Source: Nocardia fusca NBRC 14340
GTDB lineage: Bacteria; Actinomycetota; Actinomycetes; Mycobacteriales; Mycobacteriaceae
NCBI RefSeq assembly: GCF_001618425.1
Contig: NZ_BDCU01000016.1
Span: 233,163 to 297,162, forward strand
Direction of reading: 5' to 3'
DNA: 64,000 bases
The notes under the pieces are model-generated. The model worked only from the letters and a program-made list of their open reading frames with translations. It ran no database searches and was not told the DNA's origin. Of this stretch, positions 1 to 7,724 are shown one piece after another; positions within the stretch are counted from its first letter, which is position 1; every line of letters begins with the position of its first letter. Made by a program: the position numbers and the translations under genes.

Positions 1-78
1 GTGGTGAGCCCGGCGGGTGGCGGGACCACGGTCGGCGCGCGCATCCCGGCCGCCGGCAGGCGGTCCGTTACCGGGTAG
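1..78 (+). CDS. C-terminal tail of a truncated gene, possibly a sensor histidine kinase
   Basis: The first frame is open from base 1 and ends at TAG 76-78, giving 25 residues. The segment SPAGGGTTVGARIPA resembles the last strand of a histidine-kinase ATPase domain, which commonly ends in a 'PGGGT-x-V-x-a-x-(I/L)P' pattern. Only the tail is visible, so the family call rests on one short motif. The stop codon sits in the loop of a small hairpin (67-86). The gene would start outside the window on the left. Confidence 0.4.
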   Translation: MVSPAGGGTTVGARIPAAGRRSVTG

Positions 79-86
79 CCGGTAAC
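67..86 (+). terminator. Short hairpin over the stop codon of the left-edge gene
   Basis: GTTACCGG (67-74) and CCGGTAAC (79-86) are perfect 8-bp complements around a 4-nt loop that contains the TAG stop. There is no T-run, so this is a weak terminator candidate. Confidence 0.3.
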
Positions 87-196
87 CGGAAATCCCCGCC
101 AGCGCCCGGCCGGGATGGGTGTCAGCGGCGACGACATCGCCCGCGGCGCGGACGAACCTGGAACCCAGCAACCCACAGGCTGGCCAGGAGGACACC

Positions 197-1018
197 GTGC
201 CCTACATCACCACGACCGACGGAACCGAGATCTACTACACCGAGCAGGGCACCGGCCGTCCGGTGCTGCTCAGCCACGGCTGGCCGCTGTCCTCGGACGC
301 GTGGCAGGTCGAACTGAAGCTGCTCGCCGACGCCGGATACCGGGCCATCGCCCACGACCGCCGCGGTCACGGCCGCTCGGCCAAGACCGCCACCGGCAAC
401 GACATGGACACCTACGCGAAGGATCTCGCCGAGCTCGTCGACGCCCTGGACCTGCGCGACCTGGTGCTGATCGGTCATTCGACCGGCGGCGGCGAGGTCG
501 TGCGCTACGCCGCCCGGTACGGCAACGGGCGGGTCGCCAAGATCATCACCGCCGGCGCCGTGCCGCCGCTCATGCTGCAGACCCCGGACAACCCGGAGGG
601 CACCCCGATCGAGGTGTTCGACGGGATCCGCGCCGGCGTGCTCGCGGACCGCTCGCAGTTCTACCAGGACCTGGCCGAATCCTTCTTCGGCGCAAACCGC
701 GAGGGCGCGCAGGTGTCGCAGGGCGCGAAGGACGACTTCTGGCGCCAGGGCATGCTGGTGAACCTGTCCGCCGCCTACGACTGTGTCAAGGCGTTCTCCG
801 AAACCGATCAGACCGACGACCTGGCTGCGATCGAGGTGCCGATGCTGATCGCGCACGGCGACGACGACCAGATCGTACCGATCGCCGCCTCCGCCGAGAA
901 GGCCGCCAAGCTGGTGCGCAAGGGAACCCTGAAGGTGTACCCGGGGGCGCCGCACGGCATCTACGGCGCCTACCAGGAGGCCCTCGACGCCGATATCCTC
1001 GCCTTCATCGCCGAGTGA
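197..1018 (+). CDS. Alpha/beta hydrolase, non-heme chloroperoxidase/esterase-like
   Basis: A 273-residue cytoplasmic alpha/beta-hydrolase with the usual length of the bacterial non-heme haloperoxidase/esterase group. The nucleophile elbow is GHSTGGG, the acid lies in HGDDDQIVP, and the catalytic histidine is in YPGAPHGIYG near the C-terminus. The GTG start at 197 is chosen because AGGAGG (186-191) precedes it by five bases. An upstream in-frame ATG at 119 would add a Ser/Ala/Pro-rich extension with no similarity to the family. Members hydrolyse esters or lactones and can show perhydrolase activity; the natural substrate cannot be read from the sequence. The gene stands alone, and the 288 bases after it hold nothing recognisable. 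Confidence 0.85.
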   Translation: MPYITTTDGTEIYYTEQGTGRPVLLSHGWPLSSDAWQVELKLLADAGYRAIAHDRRGHGRSAKTATGNDMDTYAKDLAELVDALDLRDLVLIGHSTGGGEVVRYAARYGNGRVAKIITAGAVPPLMLQTPDNPEGTPIEVFDGIRAGVLADRSQFYQDLAESFFGANREGAQVSQGAKDDFWRQGMLVNLSAAYDCVKAFSETDQTDDLAAIEVPMLIAHGDDDQIVPIAASAEKAAKLVRKGTLKVYPGAPHGIYGAYQEALDADILAFIAE

Positions 1019-1306
1019 TGCCGAACCGAACCGGACAGTGAGGGGCAGCCGTGGAAACCCCGCGGCACCCCGACCACGACGAGCGTTGTTGCCACCCTGG
1101 TCGGAGGAGAACGATCAGGCCGACACCGCCGCAGCTCGGCCCACGGTGAAATCGGTGGCGCAATGTCGGCGCTGCCCTGGATGGCTCCGGTCCCCGCGGT
1201 CGATCGCCGAGGGGATCGGGCCGACGGCGTGGTCCGAGGTCCCGGTGGAGGAACTGGTCCGGCGCCCGGGGCCGCTGCGCCGAACCTGCGGGGGCGAGGG
1301 AACGAG

Positions 1307-2512
1307 CTATCGAGCGACCAGGTCGGGTGTGGAACGACCGGGAACCGGGACGAACCGCGGGATGTACCGGAACATCACCCCGGCACCGGTCACCGAGACC
1401 ACTCCCAGCGCCGCCACCGCCACGCCGAGCGCTACCACGGTGGCCGCGGCCCCGGCGGCCAACGGCCCGAGGAACATGCCGAAATCGTGGGTGAGCCGCC
1501 AGGCCGCCAGGAATTCCGCGCGAGTGGCGGCCGGGGCCACATCGGCGCCCAGGGTCATGATCACGCCGTTACCGAAACCATTGCCGATCCCCATGATCAC
1601 GGCCACCGCGCCGATGGTCCACACATCATGGGCCAGCGGCAGCAGGAAATAGGACAGCGCGATGATCAGCAGCGACGGCACCGCGATGAACCGGCGGCCG
1701 TAGCGGTCCATCAGCTGCCCGGCCGGATACGAACACAGCAGGTCGAACGCGGCGCCGATACCGAACACCAGCGACGCCGACGCGGCGTCCAGACCGATAT
1801 GGTCGGCCCACAGCGGAAGCGCCGCCTCCCGCGATGCGCGGGCCGCGCCCATGAGCAGCGATCCGGCGCCCAGCGTCGCCAGCAGCCGCCGGTGCCGGCG
1901 CAGGATCGTCCCCAGCGAGACCCCTCCGGCCGGTGCGTCGTGGGCGCGCGGCGGGTCGGGCACCCGCGACATCAGATAGCCGGACACGATCACGCCGGCC
2001 AGCTGGACGGCGAAACCGCCGCGGGTGCCCATCCCGAGGATCATCAGCGCGCCCGCGAAGGGGCCGATGAGGAAGCCCAGCCGCCACATCAGCGCGAAGG
2101 TCGCCATGGCCCGGGCCCGCATCTCGACCGGGACCACCTCGGCGAGATAGCTCTGCCGGGCCAGCCCCCACACCGCGTTGGACACCCCGGTGAGCAGGGC
2201 GCCGACCGCCAGCACCGCGGGCGTCCAGGCCAGCAGCGACAGCAGCACCCCGGTGGTGCCGATCAGCGATCCGGCGATGATCGAGCGCCGCTCGCCGAAC
2301 CGGGCGACGACCCGGCCCGCCGGGAGATCGCCCAGTACCGCGCCGAGCCCGACGAGGGCCACGATCACCCCCGCCACGCCCACCGAGGCGCCCAGATCCC
2401 GGGCGGTCAGCGCGATCACGGGGGAACCGGCGCCCTGACCGATCCCGAACACCGCGGACGGGAGGAAGACGGTGGGCAGCAGGGGGCGCAGCGCTGTCCA
2501 GGTGGATGTCAT
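1307..2512 (-). CDS. MFS transporter
   Basis: A 401-residue major facilitator superfamily protein with about twelve hydrophobic segments. The loop between segments 2 and 3 reads GDLPAGRVVARFGERR, a form of the MFS signature G-x-L-x-D-R-x-G-R-R. It resembles proton-driven efflux carriers, but the substrate is not evident. The gene starts 20 bases after the end of the substrate-binding lipoprotein gene on the same strand, so the two are probably co-transcribed. It could export a product of whatever compound the lipoprotein binds, or be independent. Confidence 0.8.
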   Translation of the reverse strand: MTSTWTALRPLLPTVFLPSAVFGIGQGAGSPVIALTARDLGASVGVAGVIVALVGLGAVLGDLPAGRVVARFGERRSIIAGSLIGTTGVLLSLLAWTPAVLAVGALLTGVSNAVWGLARQSYLAEVVPVEMRARAMATFALMWRLGFLIGPFAGALMILGMGTRGGFAVQLAGVIVSGYLMSRVPDPPRAHDAPAGGVSLGTILRRHRRLLATLGAGSLLMGAARASREAALPLWADHIGLDAASASLVFGIGAAFDLLCSYPAGQLMDRYGRRFIAVPSLLIIALSYFLLPLAHDVWTIGAVAVIMGIGNGFGNGVIMTLGADVAPAATRAEFLAAWRLTHDFGMFLGPLAAGAAATVVALGVAVAALGVVSVTGAGVMFRYIPRFVPVPGRSTPDLVAR

Positions 2513-2532
2513 CCGTTCGGCTCGGCCGCGCC

Positions 2533-3591
2533 CTATCCGACCACCTTGCCGTCCGGTCCGGCATTCTCCGGATAGGTGCCGTTGGCGTAGGGGTTGAACT
2601 CGTTGGTGTAGAGGTCCTTCGCGGTCAGCTTCCCGCTCTCCACCTCACCGTTGCGGACCAGCCAGTCGATCCACAGCTGGATCTCCTGCTCGCGCGTGAC
2701 GCCACCGGGCCCCGCGACGCCGGTGCTCTTCCAGTAGTTCGCCTTGTCGGGGCTCTCGCCTTCCCGTCCGCGCCGCGTGATGATGTCCTTGAATTTCGCG
2801 ATCACCTGGTCGCGCGGGGTGGTCTGGGCCCAGCGGATCGCGCGGGCGGTGCCCTTGGTCAGATCGGCGACGGCGTCACGGTTTCGGGCCAGGAAGTCGT
2901 CGCGAACGATGTAGGTGCCGTAGCTGAACGCACCGAACAGGTCGCCGTCGGTGAACAGCGGCCGGACTCCGCCCCGGGACACTGCCTCGTCCCGCCAGAT
3001 ATCGAACAGCGCGACCGCATCGATCTGCCCCTGCCGCAGCGCCTGTTCCGCATTGACCGGCGGCACCACGGTCAGCTCCACCTTGGCGATCTCATCGTTG
3101 GACAGACCCTGCTGGGCCAGCCACTCACGGGCCACGAACTCGTGGTGCGCACCGAGGGTGTTCACGCCGAACTTCTTGCCGATCAGATCGCGGGCACTGC
3201 GGATCGGGCTGTTGTCCAGCACGTAGTACCCGGTGAAATTCTCCTTGTCCGAGCCGTAGTAGCTGATTACCGACGTGATCGGGGAACCCGCGGCGGCGAG
3301 TTTCACGACGGCGCCGTTGAACGCGCCGCCGATATCGGTGGCACCGGTGGCCGCGGACTGGATGTCTTGTGGGCCGCTGGTCGTATTGCCGACCCAGTCC
3401 AGCGCGACCTTGTCGAAATAGCCCAGATCGGCGGCGAGCTCGGGATAGGTGACCTGACTGGCCCAGCCCTGGTACCGGATCAGCGTCCTCCCGTCCTCGG
3501 TCGTCCGGGCTTCCGACGAGGTACCGCACGCCGACACCAGGGAGACGGCCGCGAGCAGCGCGAAGAGCAAGGCCGGCACACGTTTACGCAT
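2533..3591 (-). CDS. ABC-type substrate-binding lipoprotein, SsuA/TauA-like
   Basis: A 352-residue exported solute-binding protein. It begins with a lipoprotein signal peptide (MRKR, a hydrophobic stretch, then lipobox LVSAC, with the lipidated Cys near residue 22). The mature part has the NMT1/SsuA pattern: IRYQGWAS, a LGYFDKVALDWV helix, and SGPQDIQSAATGATDIGGAFNGA lining the ligand pocket. This family binds sulfonates, nitrate, taurine or pyrimidine precursors at the outer membrane face. The start at 3591 gives a proper signal peptide; longer readings run into the divergent promoter region. No permease or ATPase gene is nearby, only an MFS gene downstream, which is unusual. The divergent flavoprotein/ferredoxin pair suggests a shared sulfur-compound function (inference). 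Confidence 0.8.
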   Translation of the reverse strand: MRKRVPALLFALLAAVSLVSACGTSSEARTTEDGRTLIRYQGWASQVTYPELAADLGYFDKVALDWVGNTTSGPQDIQSAATGATDIGGAFNGAVVKLAAAGSPITSVISYYGSDKENFTGYYVLDNSPIRSARDLIGKKFGVNTLGAHHEFVAREWLAQQGLSNDEIAKVELTVVPPVNAEQALRQGQIDAVALFDIWRDEAVSRGGVRPLFTDGDLFGAFSYGTYIVRDDFLARNRDAVADLTKGTARAIRWAQTTPRDQVIAKFKDIITRRGREGESPDKANYWKSTGVAGPGGVTREQEIQLWIDWLVRNGEVESGKLTAKDLYTNEFNPYANGTYPENAGPDGKVVG

Positions 3592-3746
3592 GCCGTGATC
3601 ATGACGACGCCGGCCGTCGGCGACGAGATTTGCACTACCCGCGATTCCAATCGTTGTCCGCCGGGTGACCCCGGGTGCAGCCTGGCATTCGTCACTGTGA
3701 CCCGCGCTGCGCCGAGGTGGACGCGGTCGTGGAATGAGGGATTCGA

Positions 3747-5336
3747 ATGACGGATGTGCACGAATTGAGCACCGATGTTCTCGTGATCGGTGGTGGCCCC
3801 GCCGCCACCTGGGCGGCCCTGCGCGCCGCCCGCGCCGGCGCGCAGGTGGTGCTCGCCGACAAGGGGTACTGCGGGACCAGTGGCGCCACCGCCTCGGCAG
3901 GCACCGGCGTGTGGTACGTCCCGCCGGACCCGGAAGCACGTGAGGCCGCGATCGCGAGCCGCGCGGGCCTGGGCGGCTATCTGGCCGATCGGCGCTGGTC
4001 GGAGCGGGTCCTCGACGAAACCTACGAACGCCTGAACGAACTCGCCGAACAGGCCCGCTTCCCGTTCCCGGTCGGACCGGACGGGAAGCAATTGCGCAAC
4101 GGACTGCAGGGCCCGGAGTACATGCGGCGGATGCGGATCCGCGTACGCCGTGCCGGTGTGCGGATCCTCGACCACAGCCCGGTCACCGAACTGCTGGTCG
4201 ACGCGACGGGTGCGGTCGCGGGGGCCGCGGGCTATCGACGTCAGGCCCGGGAGAGTTACCGGGTCCGGGCCGGTGCGGTGGTCCTGGCGACCGGTGGTTG
4301 CGCTTTCCAGTCCAAGGCGTTGGGTTGCGATGTGAACACCGGCGATGGCGCGCTGTTCGCGGTCGAGGCCGGGGCCGAGTTGTCCGGGATGGAGTTCTCG
4401 AACGCCTACGGCATCGCGCCGGAGGGGACTTCGGTGACCAAGACGGCGTTCTATCATTTCGCCACCTTCTACCGCGCCGACGGCAGCGTGCTCGAGGGGG
4501 CCGGCGGCCGCAACCGCTCCCCCATCGCGGCGGAACTGTTGCGCGACAAGGTTTTCTGCCGAATCGATCAGGCCGATGAGCCGGCCCGGGCCGCCATGCG
4601 TCGTGCCCAGCCGAATTTCTTCCTGACCTTCGACCGGCTCGGCATCGATCCATTCACCGAGAAGTTCCCGATCACGCTGATCGCCGAGGGCACCGTCCGC
4701 GGCACCGGCGGAATCCGGCTCGTCACCGACGAATGCGGTACCAGTGTGCCGGGCCTCTACGCGGCCGGTGACGCCGCGACCCGCGAACTCATCTGCGGCG
4801 GCTTCACCGGCGGCGGCAGTCACAATGCCGCCTGGGCGATCTCCTCGGGCACCTGGGCGGGCGCCGGCGCCGCCCGGTACGCCCTGTCGCTCGGGGCCGG
4901 TGCGGCGGGCCGCCGGGTGACGGGGATCGGCGACGTGGGCGCCCGGCCCGAGGGCCGCCGGACCGAGCACGACCCGCGGCAGGTGGTGACCGCCGTTCAG
5001 CGCGAGGTCCTGCCCTACGACAAGAACTATCTGCGGCGCGGCAGCGTGCTCACCGAATCGCTGACCACCCTGGACGCGCTCTGGTCGGAGATCCGCGACT
5101 CCTTGGGCGGCGACGGCGCGGAGCGGGTGCGCACCCGGCAGGCCGCGGCGATGACCGCGCACGCCCGCTGGATGTATCGGGCGGCCCTGGCCCGCACCGA
5201 GACCCGGGGCATGGCGAAACGGCTCGATTTCCCCGACCAGGACCCCGCTCAGCACCATCGGCTGATCACCGGCGGGCTGGACCGGATCTGGGTGCGGCCC
5301 GAACAGGCCACGATCCCCGCGGCGGTGGCGTCGTGA
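3747..5336 (+). CDS. FAD-dependent oxidoreductase, fumarate-reductase/AprA-like flavoprotein subunit
   Basis: A 529-residue flavoprotein. The N-terminal dinucleotide-binding motif is VLVIGGGPAATWAALRAARAGAQVVLADKG, given here in two parts: VLVIGGGPAATWAALRAA then RAGAQVVLADKG. A C-terminal FAD contact follows around residue 330 (GLYAAGDAATRELICGGFTG). The overall plan matches the succinate dehydrogenase/fumarate reductase/adenylylsulfate reductase alpha group. RBS GAGGG lies six bases before ATG 3747. Its stop overlaps the start of a two-cluster ferredoxin gene (GTGA at 5333-5336), so the two almost certainly form a complex in which electrons pass between FAD and two Fe-S clusters, as in AprAB. 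True AprA is not implied: substrate-site residues cannot be verified by eye. The divergent sulfonate-type binding protein hints at organosulfur metabolism. Confidence 0.8.
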   Translation: MTDVHELSTDVLVIGGGPAATWAALRAARAGAQVVLADKGYCGTSGATASAGTGVWYVPPDPEAREAAIASRAGLGGYLADRRWSERVLDETYERLNELAEQARFPFPVGPDGKQLRNGLQGPEYMRRMRIRVRRAGVRILDHSPVTELLVDATGAVAGAAGYRRQARESYRVRAGAVVLATGGCAFQSKALGCDVNTGDGALFAVEAGAELSGMEFSNAYGIAPEGTSVTKTAFYHFATFYRADGSVLEGAGGRNRSPIAAELLRDKVFCRIDQADEPARAAMRRAQPNFFLTFDRLGIDPFTEKFPITLIAEGTVRGTGGIRLVTDECGTSVPGLYAAGDAATRELICGGFTGGGSHNAAWAISSGTWAGAGAARYALSLGAGAAGRRVTGIGDVGARPEGRRTEHDPRQVVTAVQREVLPYDKNYLRRGSVLTESLTTLDALWSEIRDSLGGDGAERVRTRQAAAMTAHARWMYRAALARTETRGMAKRLDFPDQDPAQHHRLITGGLDRIWVRPEQATIPAAVAS

Positions 5337-5686
5337 TCGAACTCGTGTCCGCGCAGCGCTGCATCGCCTGCGACAAATGCATCGCGGTATGCCCCACCAA
5401 TGTTTTCGACCGCGGCGCCGACGGTATCCCGGTGATCAGCCGGCACGGCGACTGCCAGACCTGCTTCCAGTGCGAGGCGAACTGCCCGGCCGACGCGCTG
5501 TTCGTCTCTCCGCGCACCACCCCGGAACCGGAATCCTCCGCGGCCGGAGATCAGGAGGAGTTGGCCCGCAGCGGGCTGCTGGGCAGCTACCGCGCGCAGA
5601 TCGGCTGGGGCAAGGGCCGCAAACCCGGCACCCTGCGCGCGGTCGGGCCCGCGCTCCAACCCGACGGATCGCCGCTCACCAGCTGA
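5333..5686 (+). CDS. 2x[4Fe-4S] ferredoxin, AprB-like partner subunit
   Basis: A 117-residue protein with two classic cluster motifs in its first 60 residues: CIACDKCIAVCP and CQTCFQCEANCP, each providing C-x2-C-x2-C-x3-C-P. The rest is a short tail without known motifs. Translation is coupled to the preceding flavoprotein through the GTGA overlap at 5333. It probably carries electrons to or from the FAD subunit in the cytoplasm. The arrangement (flavoprotein then ferredoxin) resembles aprA-aprB, but similar pairs occur with other fumarate-reductase-like enzymes. Confidence 0.85.
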   Translation: MIELVSAQRCIACDKCIAVCPTNVFDRGADGIPVISRHGDCQTCFQCEANCPADALFVSPRTTPEPESSAAGDQEELARSGLLGSYRAQIGWGKGRKPGTLRAVGPALQPDGSPLTS

Positions 5687-5760
5687 TCGACCGGCATACG
5701 GGCAGATTCCCGGCGGCCGCGACGATTACGGTACCGGGCCGCGGCCGCGGGGGCGGTCGG

Positions 5761-6168
5761 CTACCGCGCGTCCGTACTCGCGGCGATCGCCTCGCTCTGG
5801 ATCCGCTCGAATTGCGCGCCCATGGCCTCCGCCAGCGCGGTGGCCGCCGAGAGCGGACGCACCATCACCATGAATTCGTCGATCTTGCCGTCCGCGTCGA
5901 AGTGCAGGAAATCACAGCCGGTGAGCCGCTTACCCGCGACCGTCGCCTCGAAGACGAGCGCGTGGTCGCGGCCGCCGGGGTCGGCGATCTCCCGGATGTA
6001 GCGGAAATCCTCGAAAACACGCAGCACACCGCGGAGAATGGCCGCGGTGAGGGGTTTACCGGGGTAGGGCTTGAACGCCACGGGACTGGTGAACACCACA
6101 TTATCGGCCAGCAGTGCCTCGATGGCGGCGGAATCGCGCTCCTCCACGGCCTTGCGGAACGGGTGCAT
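5761..6168 (-). CDS. NTF2-like/SnoaL-like domain protein
   Basis: A single-domain protein of 135 residues with the NTF2-like cone fold pattern: an N-terminal helix (FRKAVEERDSAAIEALLADNVVF), a middle strand pair, and a C-terminal strand with DFLHFDADGKIDEFMVMVRPL. Family members include SnoaL cyclases, delta-5-3-ketosteroid isomerases and many stress or uncharacterised proteins. No catalytic set can be assigned. It is transcribed divergently from the orphan protein at 6245 and convergently with the ferredoxin gene. Confidence 0.7.
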   Translation of the reverse strand: MHPFRKAVEERDSAAIEALLADNVVFTSPVAFKPYPGKPLTAAILRGVLRVFEDFRYIREIADPGGRDHALVFEATVAGKRLTGCDFLHFDADGKIDEFMVMVRPLSAATALAEAMGAQFERIQSEAIAASTDAR

Positions 6169-6244
6169 CGGATACCTCGCCTCATTGATCGGCAGTGCGG
6201 ATCATCATAGACAGAACGGGACGACGCGCCGACCGCAGCAGCAC

Positions 6245-7228
6245 ATGAAAGACGCATCACGCGGTAGCTCAGCGACTTTCGCCCTGCCTGCACGTATCGT
6301 TGACAGAGTGCCCGGAACAGGCCTGGACCTAACGATAGCGCGGGTATTGCAGCGGGTCGGCAGCTCTGTCGGCGACGTCGCTCGGGTACTCCACCACGAC
6401 ACCTCCACGACAGCGCGGCGCCTGAACGTCGGCAGGACCACGCTGGCCCACAGCGACCGCAACCATCTGCCCAACTCTTCCGACAGTACGCATATCAAGC
6501 CTGCTTCGCACTACTCCGGCATCTACCCGGGCAGATGGAACCAGCCTCCCGTGCGCCGTGTCGAGAATGCCCCTGCCCTGATCGCGGACGAGCTCGAGCG
6601 GATTCATCGCGCCGGAGACAAAGCACGGTGGGCGAACTATGACCCCAAGTTGTTCCGCAAGGGCTATCGAACCTTGGAGAACTGGTTGAAGACCGAGGGC
6701 CCACTCGCGCCGTTGAGCGAGCGTTTCGGCCTGAATTGCTGGGAGATGGTGGCGTACGCGGCCGCGCGTACCGGAGTCCTGGACAAGCATCAGTTGCGTG
6801 AGCTGCTCGAGTTACAGCGACGTCCGGACGGCACGTGGGATGGGGCCCACCTGGATATGTGGCTCAACCGAATGGGTGACTGGCTGATCCCGGAGGGACG
6901 CCAGGTCTACACCGGGGCTCCCGACGGGCCACGACCGCAGCGCGGCGATATCGTCATGTGGGGGCGCAACGCAGAGCATGTCGCGGTCGCCACCGGACGC
7001 ACCGGGCCGGATGGCTCGCCGGAACTCTATTCCTCCTGGTACCTACCGAAATACCCCCTGGACTGGGATCCCGAGACCAGATCCTTCTCGCAGGTCGTCG
7101 ATGCGGTGCAGATCACCACTGTCGATGAGCTGACCAAGGGTATGTATGCCCTGAGGAGCCCGCACGGCCGACGCTATTACGACCCGGATGTTCCGTTCGA
7201 AATCGTATTCGGTCGCGGCCGGTGGTGA
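6245..7228 (+). CDS. Orphan protein with possible C-terminal NlpC/P60- or papain-like domain
   Basis: An ORF of 327 residues that I do not recognise as a named family. The C-terminal half has the layout of an NlpC/P60-like cysteine hydrolase: FGLNCWEMVAYAAARTG would hold the nucleophile Cys, and PQRGDIVMWG followed by EHVAVATG the histidine. The N-terminal third is a predicted helical stretch with no signal peptide. Codon use is clearly less GC-rich at third positions than in flanking genes, suggesting transfer. The start is uncertain: ATG 6245 has no good RBS, and GTG 6308 is an in-frame alternative. It could be the catalytic C-terminal module of a toxin or a peptidoglycan/amide hydrolase; no immunity gene is obvious nearby. 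Confidence 0.55.
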   Translation: MKDASRGSSATFALPARIVDRVPGTGLDLTIARVLQRVGSSVGDVARVLHHDTSTTARRLNVGRTTLAHSDRNHLPNSSDSTHIKPASHYSGIYPGRWNQPPVRRVENAPALIADELERIHRAGDKARWANYDPKLFRKGYRTLENWLKTEGPLAPLSERFGLNCWEMVAYAAARTGVLDKHQLRELLELQRRPDGTWDGAHLDMWLNRMGDWLIPEGRQVYTGAPDGPRPQRGDIVMWGRNAEHVAVATGRTGPDGSPELYSSWYLPKYPLDWDPETRSFSQVVDAVQITTVDELTKGMYALRSPHGRRYYDPDVPFEIVFGRGRW

Positions 7229-7315
7229 ACCGTGGAAGCCCGGACCCACCGCCGTCGACCGCCCGCCCGACCTCGACTATCGGGGTCCGGAACAGCAAGC
7301 TCGGTCCGGCACGTG

Positions 7316-7693
7316 CTACCGCTGCGTGATCGCGATCCCGACCGACCCGTCCGCTCCGCGCAGCAGTTTGTGACCGCGGATCATGACCTTTCCGATCAAC
7401 CCGTATTTCCGGCCCACGACCTCCCGGGCGCGCTCGGTGCCCGCCGCGTCCAGGATCTCGGCGGCGCCGGGAAGCACCTCGCCACCCTGCGTACGCCCAC
7501 GGTTGTCCGAGATCTGCAGGGTGACCTCGGGGTTGCGGCGGATCCGCTTGACCTTCCAGGAGGTCGGGTTCGTCCACACCAGGAGGCGGTCGCCGTCGGG
7601 CGCCACCCAGACGGGGGTCCCGACGGGCGAGCCGTCCTTCTTATAGGTGGTCAGCGAAACATATTTGGCCTGCGCCAGCTGGTCCCAGCTCAT
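7316..7693 (-). CDS. PPOX-class F420-dependent oxidoreductase (split beta-barrel)
   Basis: A 125-residue flavin/deazaflavin split-barrel protein. Typical signatures are YVSLTTYKKDGSPVGTPVWVAPDGDRLLVWT, here as YVSLTTYKKDGSPVGTPVWV and DGDRLLVWT, then SWKVKRIRRNPEVTLQ and the C-terminal GLIGKVMIRG. Mycobacterial relatives bind F420 or FMN and reduce unsaturated substrates in the cytoplasm. The ATG at 7693 places the N-terminus (MSWDQLAQAKYV) at the usual point. Its start is 31 bases from the stop of the DHA2 transporter gene on the same strand, so read-through is possible. Substrate unknown. Confidence 0.8.
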   Translation of the reverse strand: MSWDQLAQAKYVSLTTYKKDGSPVGTPVWVAPDGDRLLVWTNPTSWKVKRIRRNPEVTLQISDNRGRTQGGEVLPGAAEILDAAGTERAREVVGRKYGLIGKVMIRGHKLLRGADGSVGIAITQR

Positions 7694-7724
7694 TGCTACA
7701 CGGTAGGCCGACAGCGGTCGCGCG

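Noticed and set aside
3592..3746. A possible sulfur riboswitch between the divergent lipoprotein and flavoprotein genes
   Set aside because: No recognisable SAM or other riboswitch core was found on either strand.
3480..5258. A 592-codon open frame on the minus strand, antisense to the flavoprotein gene
   Set aside because: It mirrors the GC-rich third positions of the flavoprotein, has no recognisable domain and would overlap both the flavoprotein and the lipoprotein start region.
6300..6305. TTGACA, a perfect -35 box
   Set aside because: No -10 box at the correct spacing, and it lies inside the open frame that begins at 6245; probably chance.
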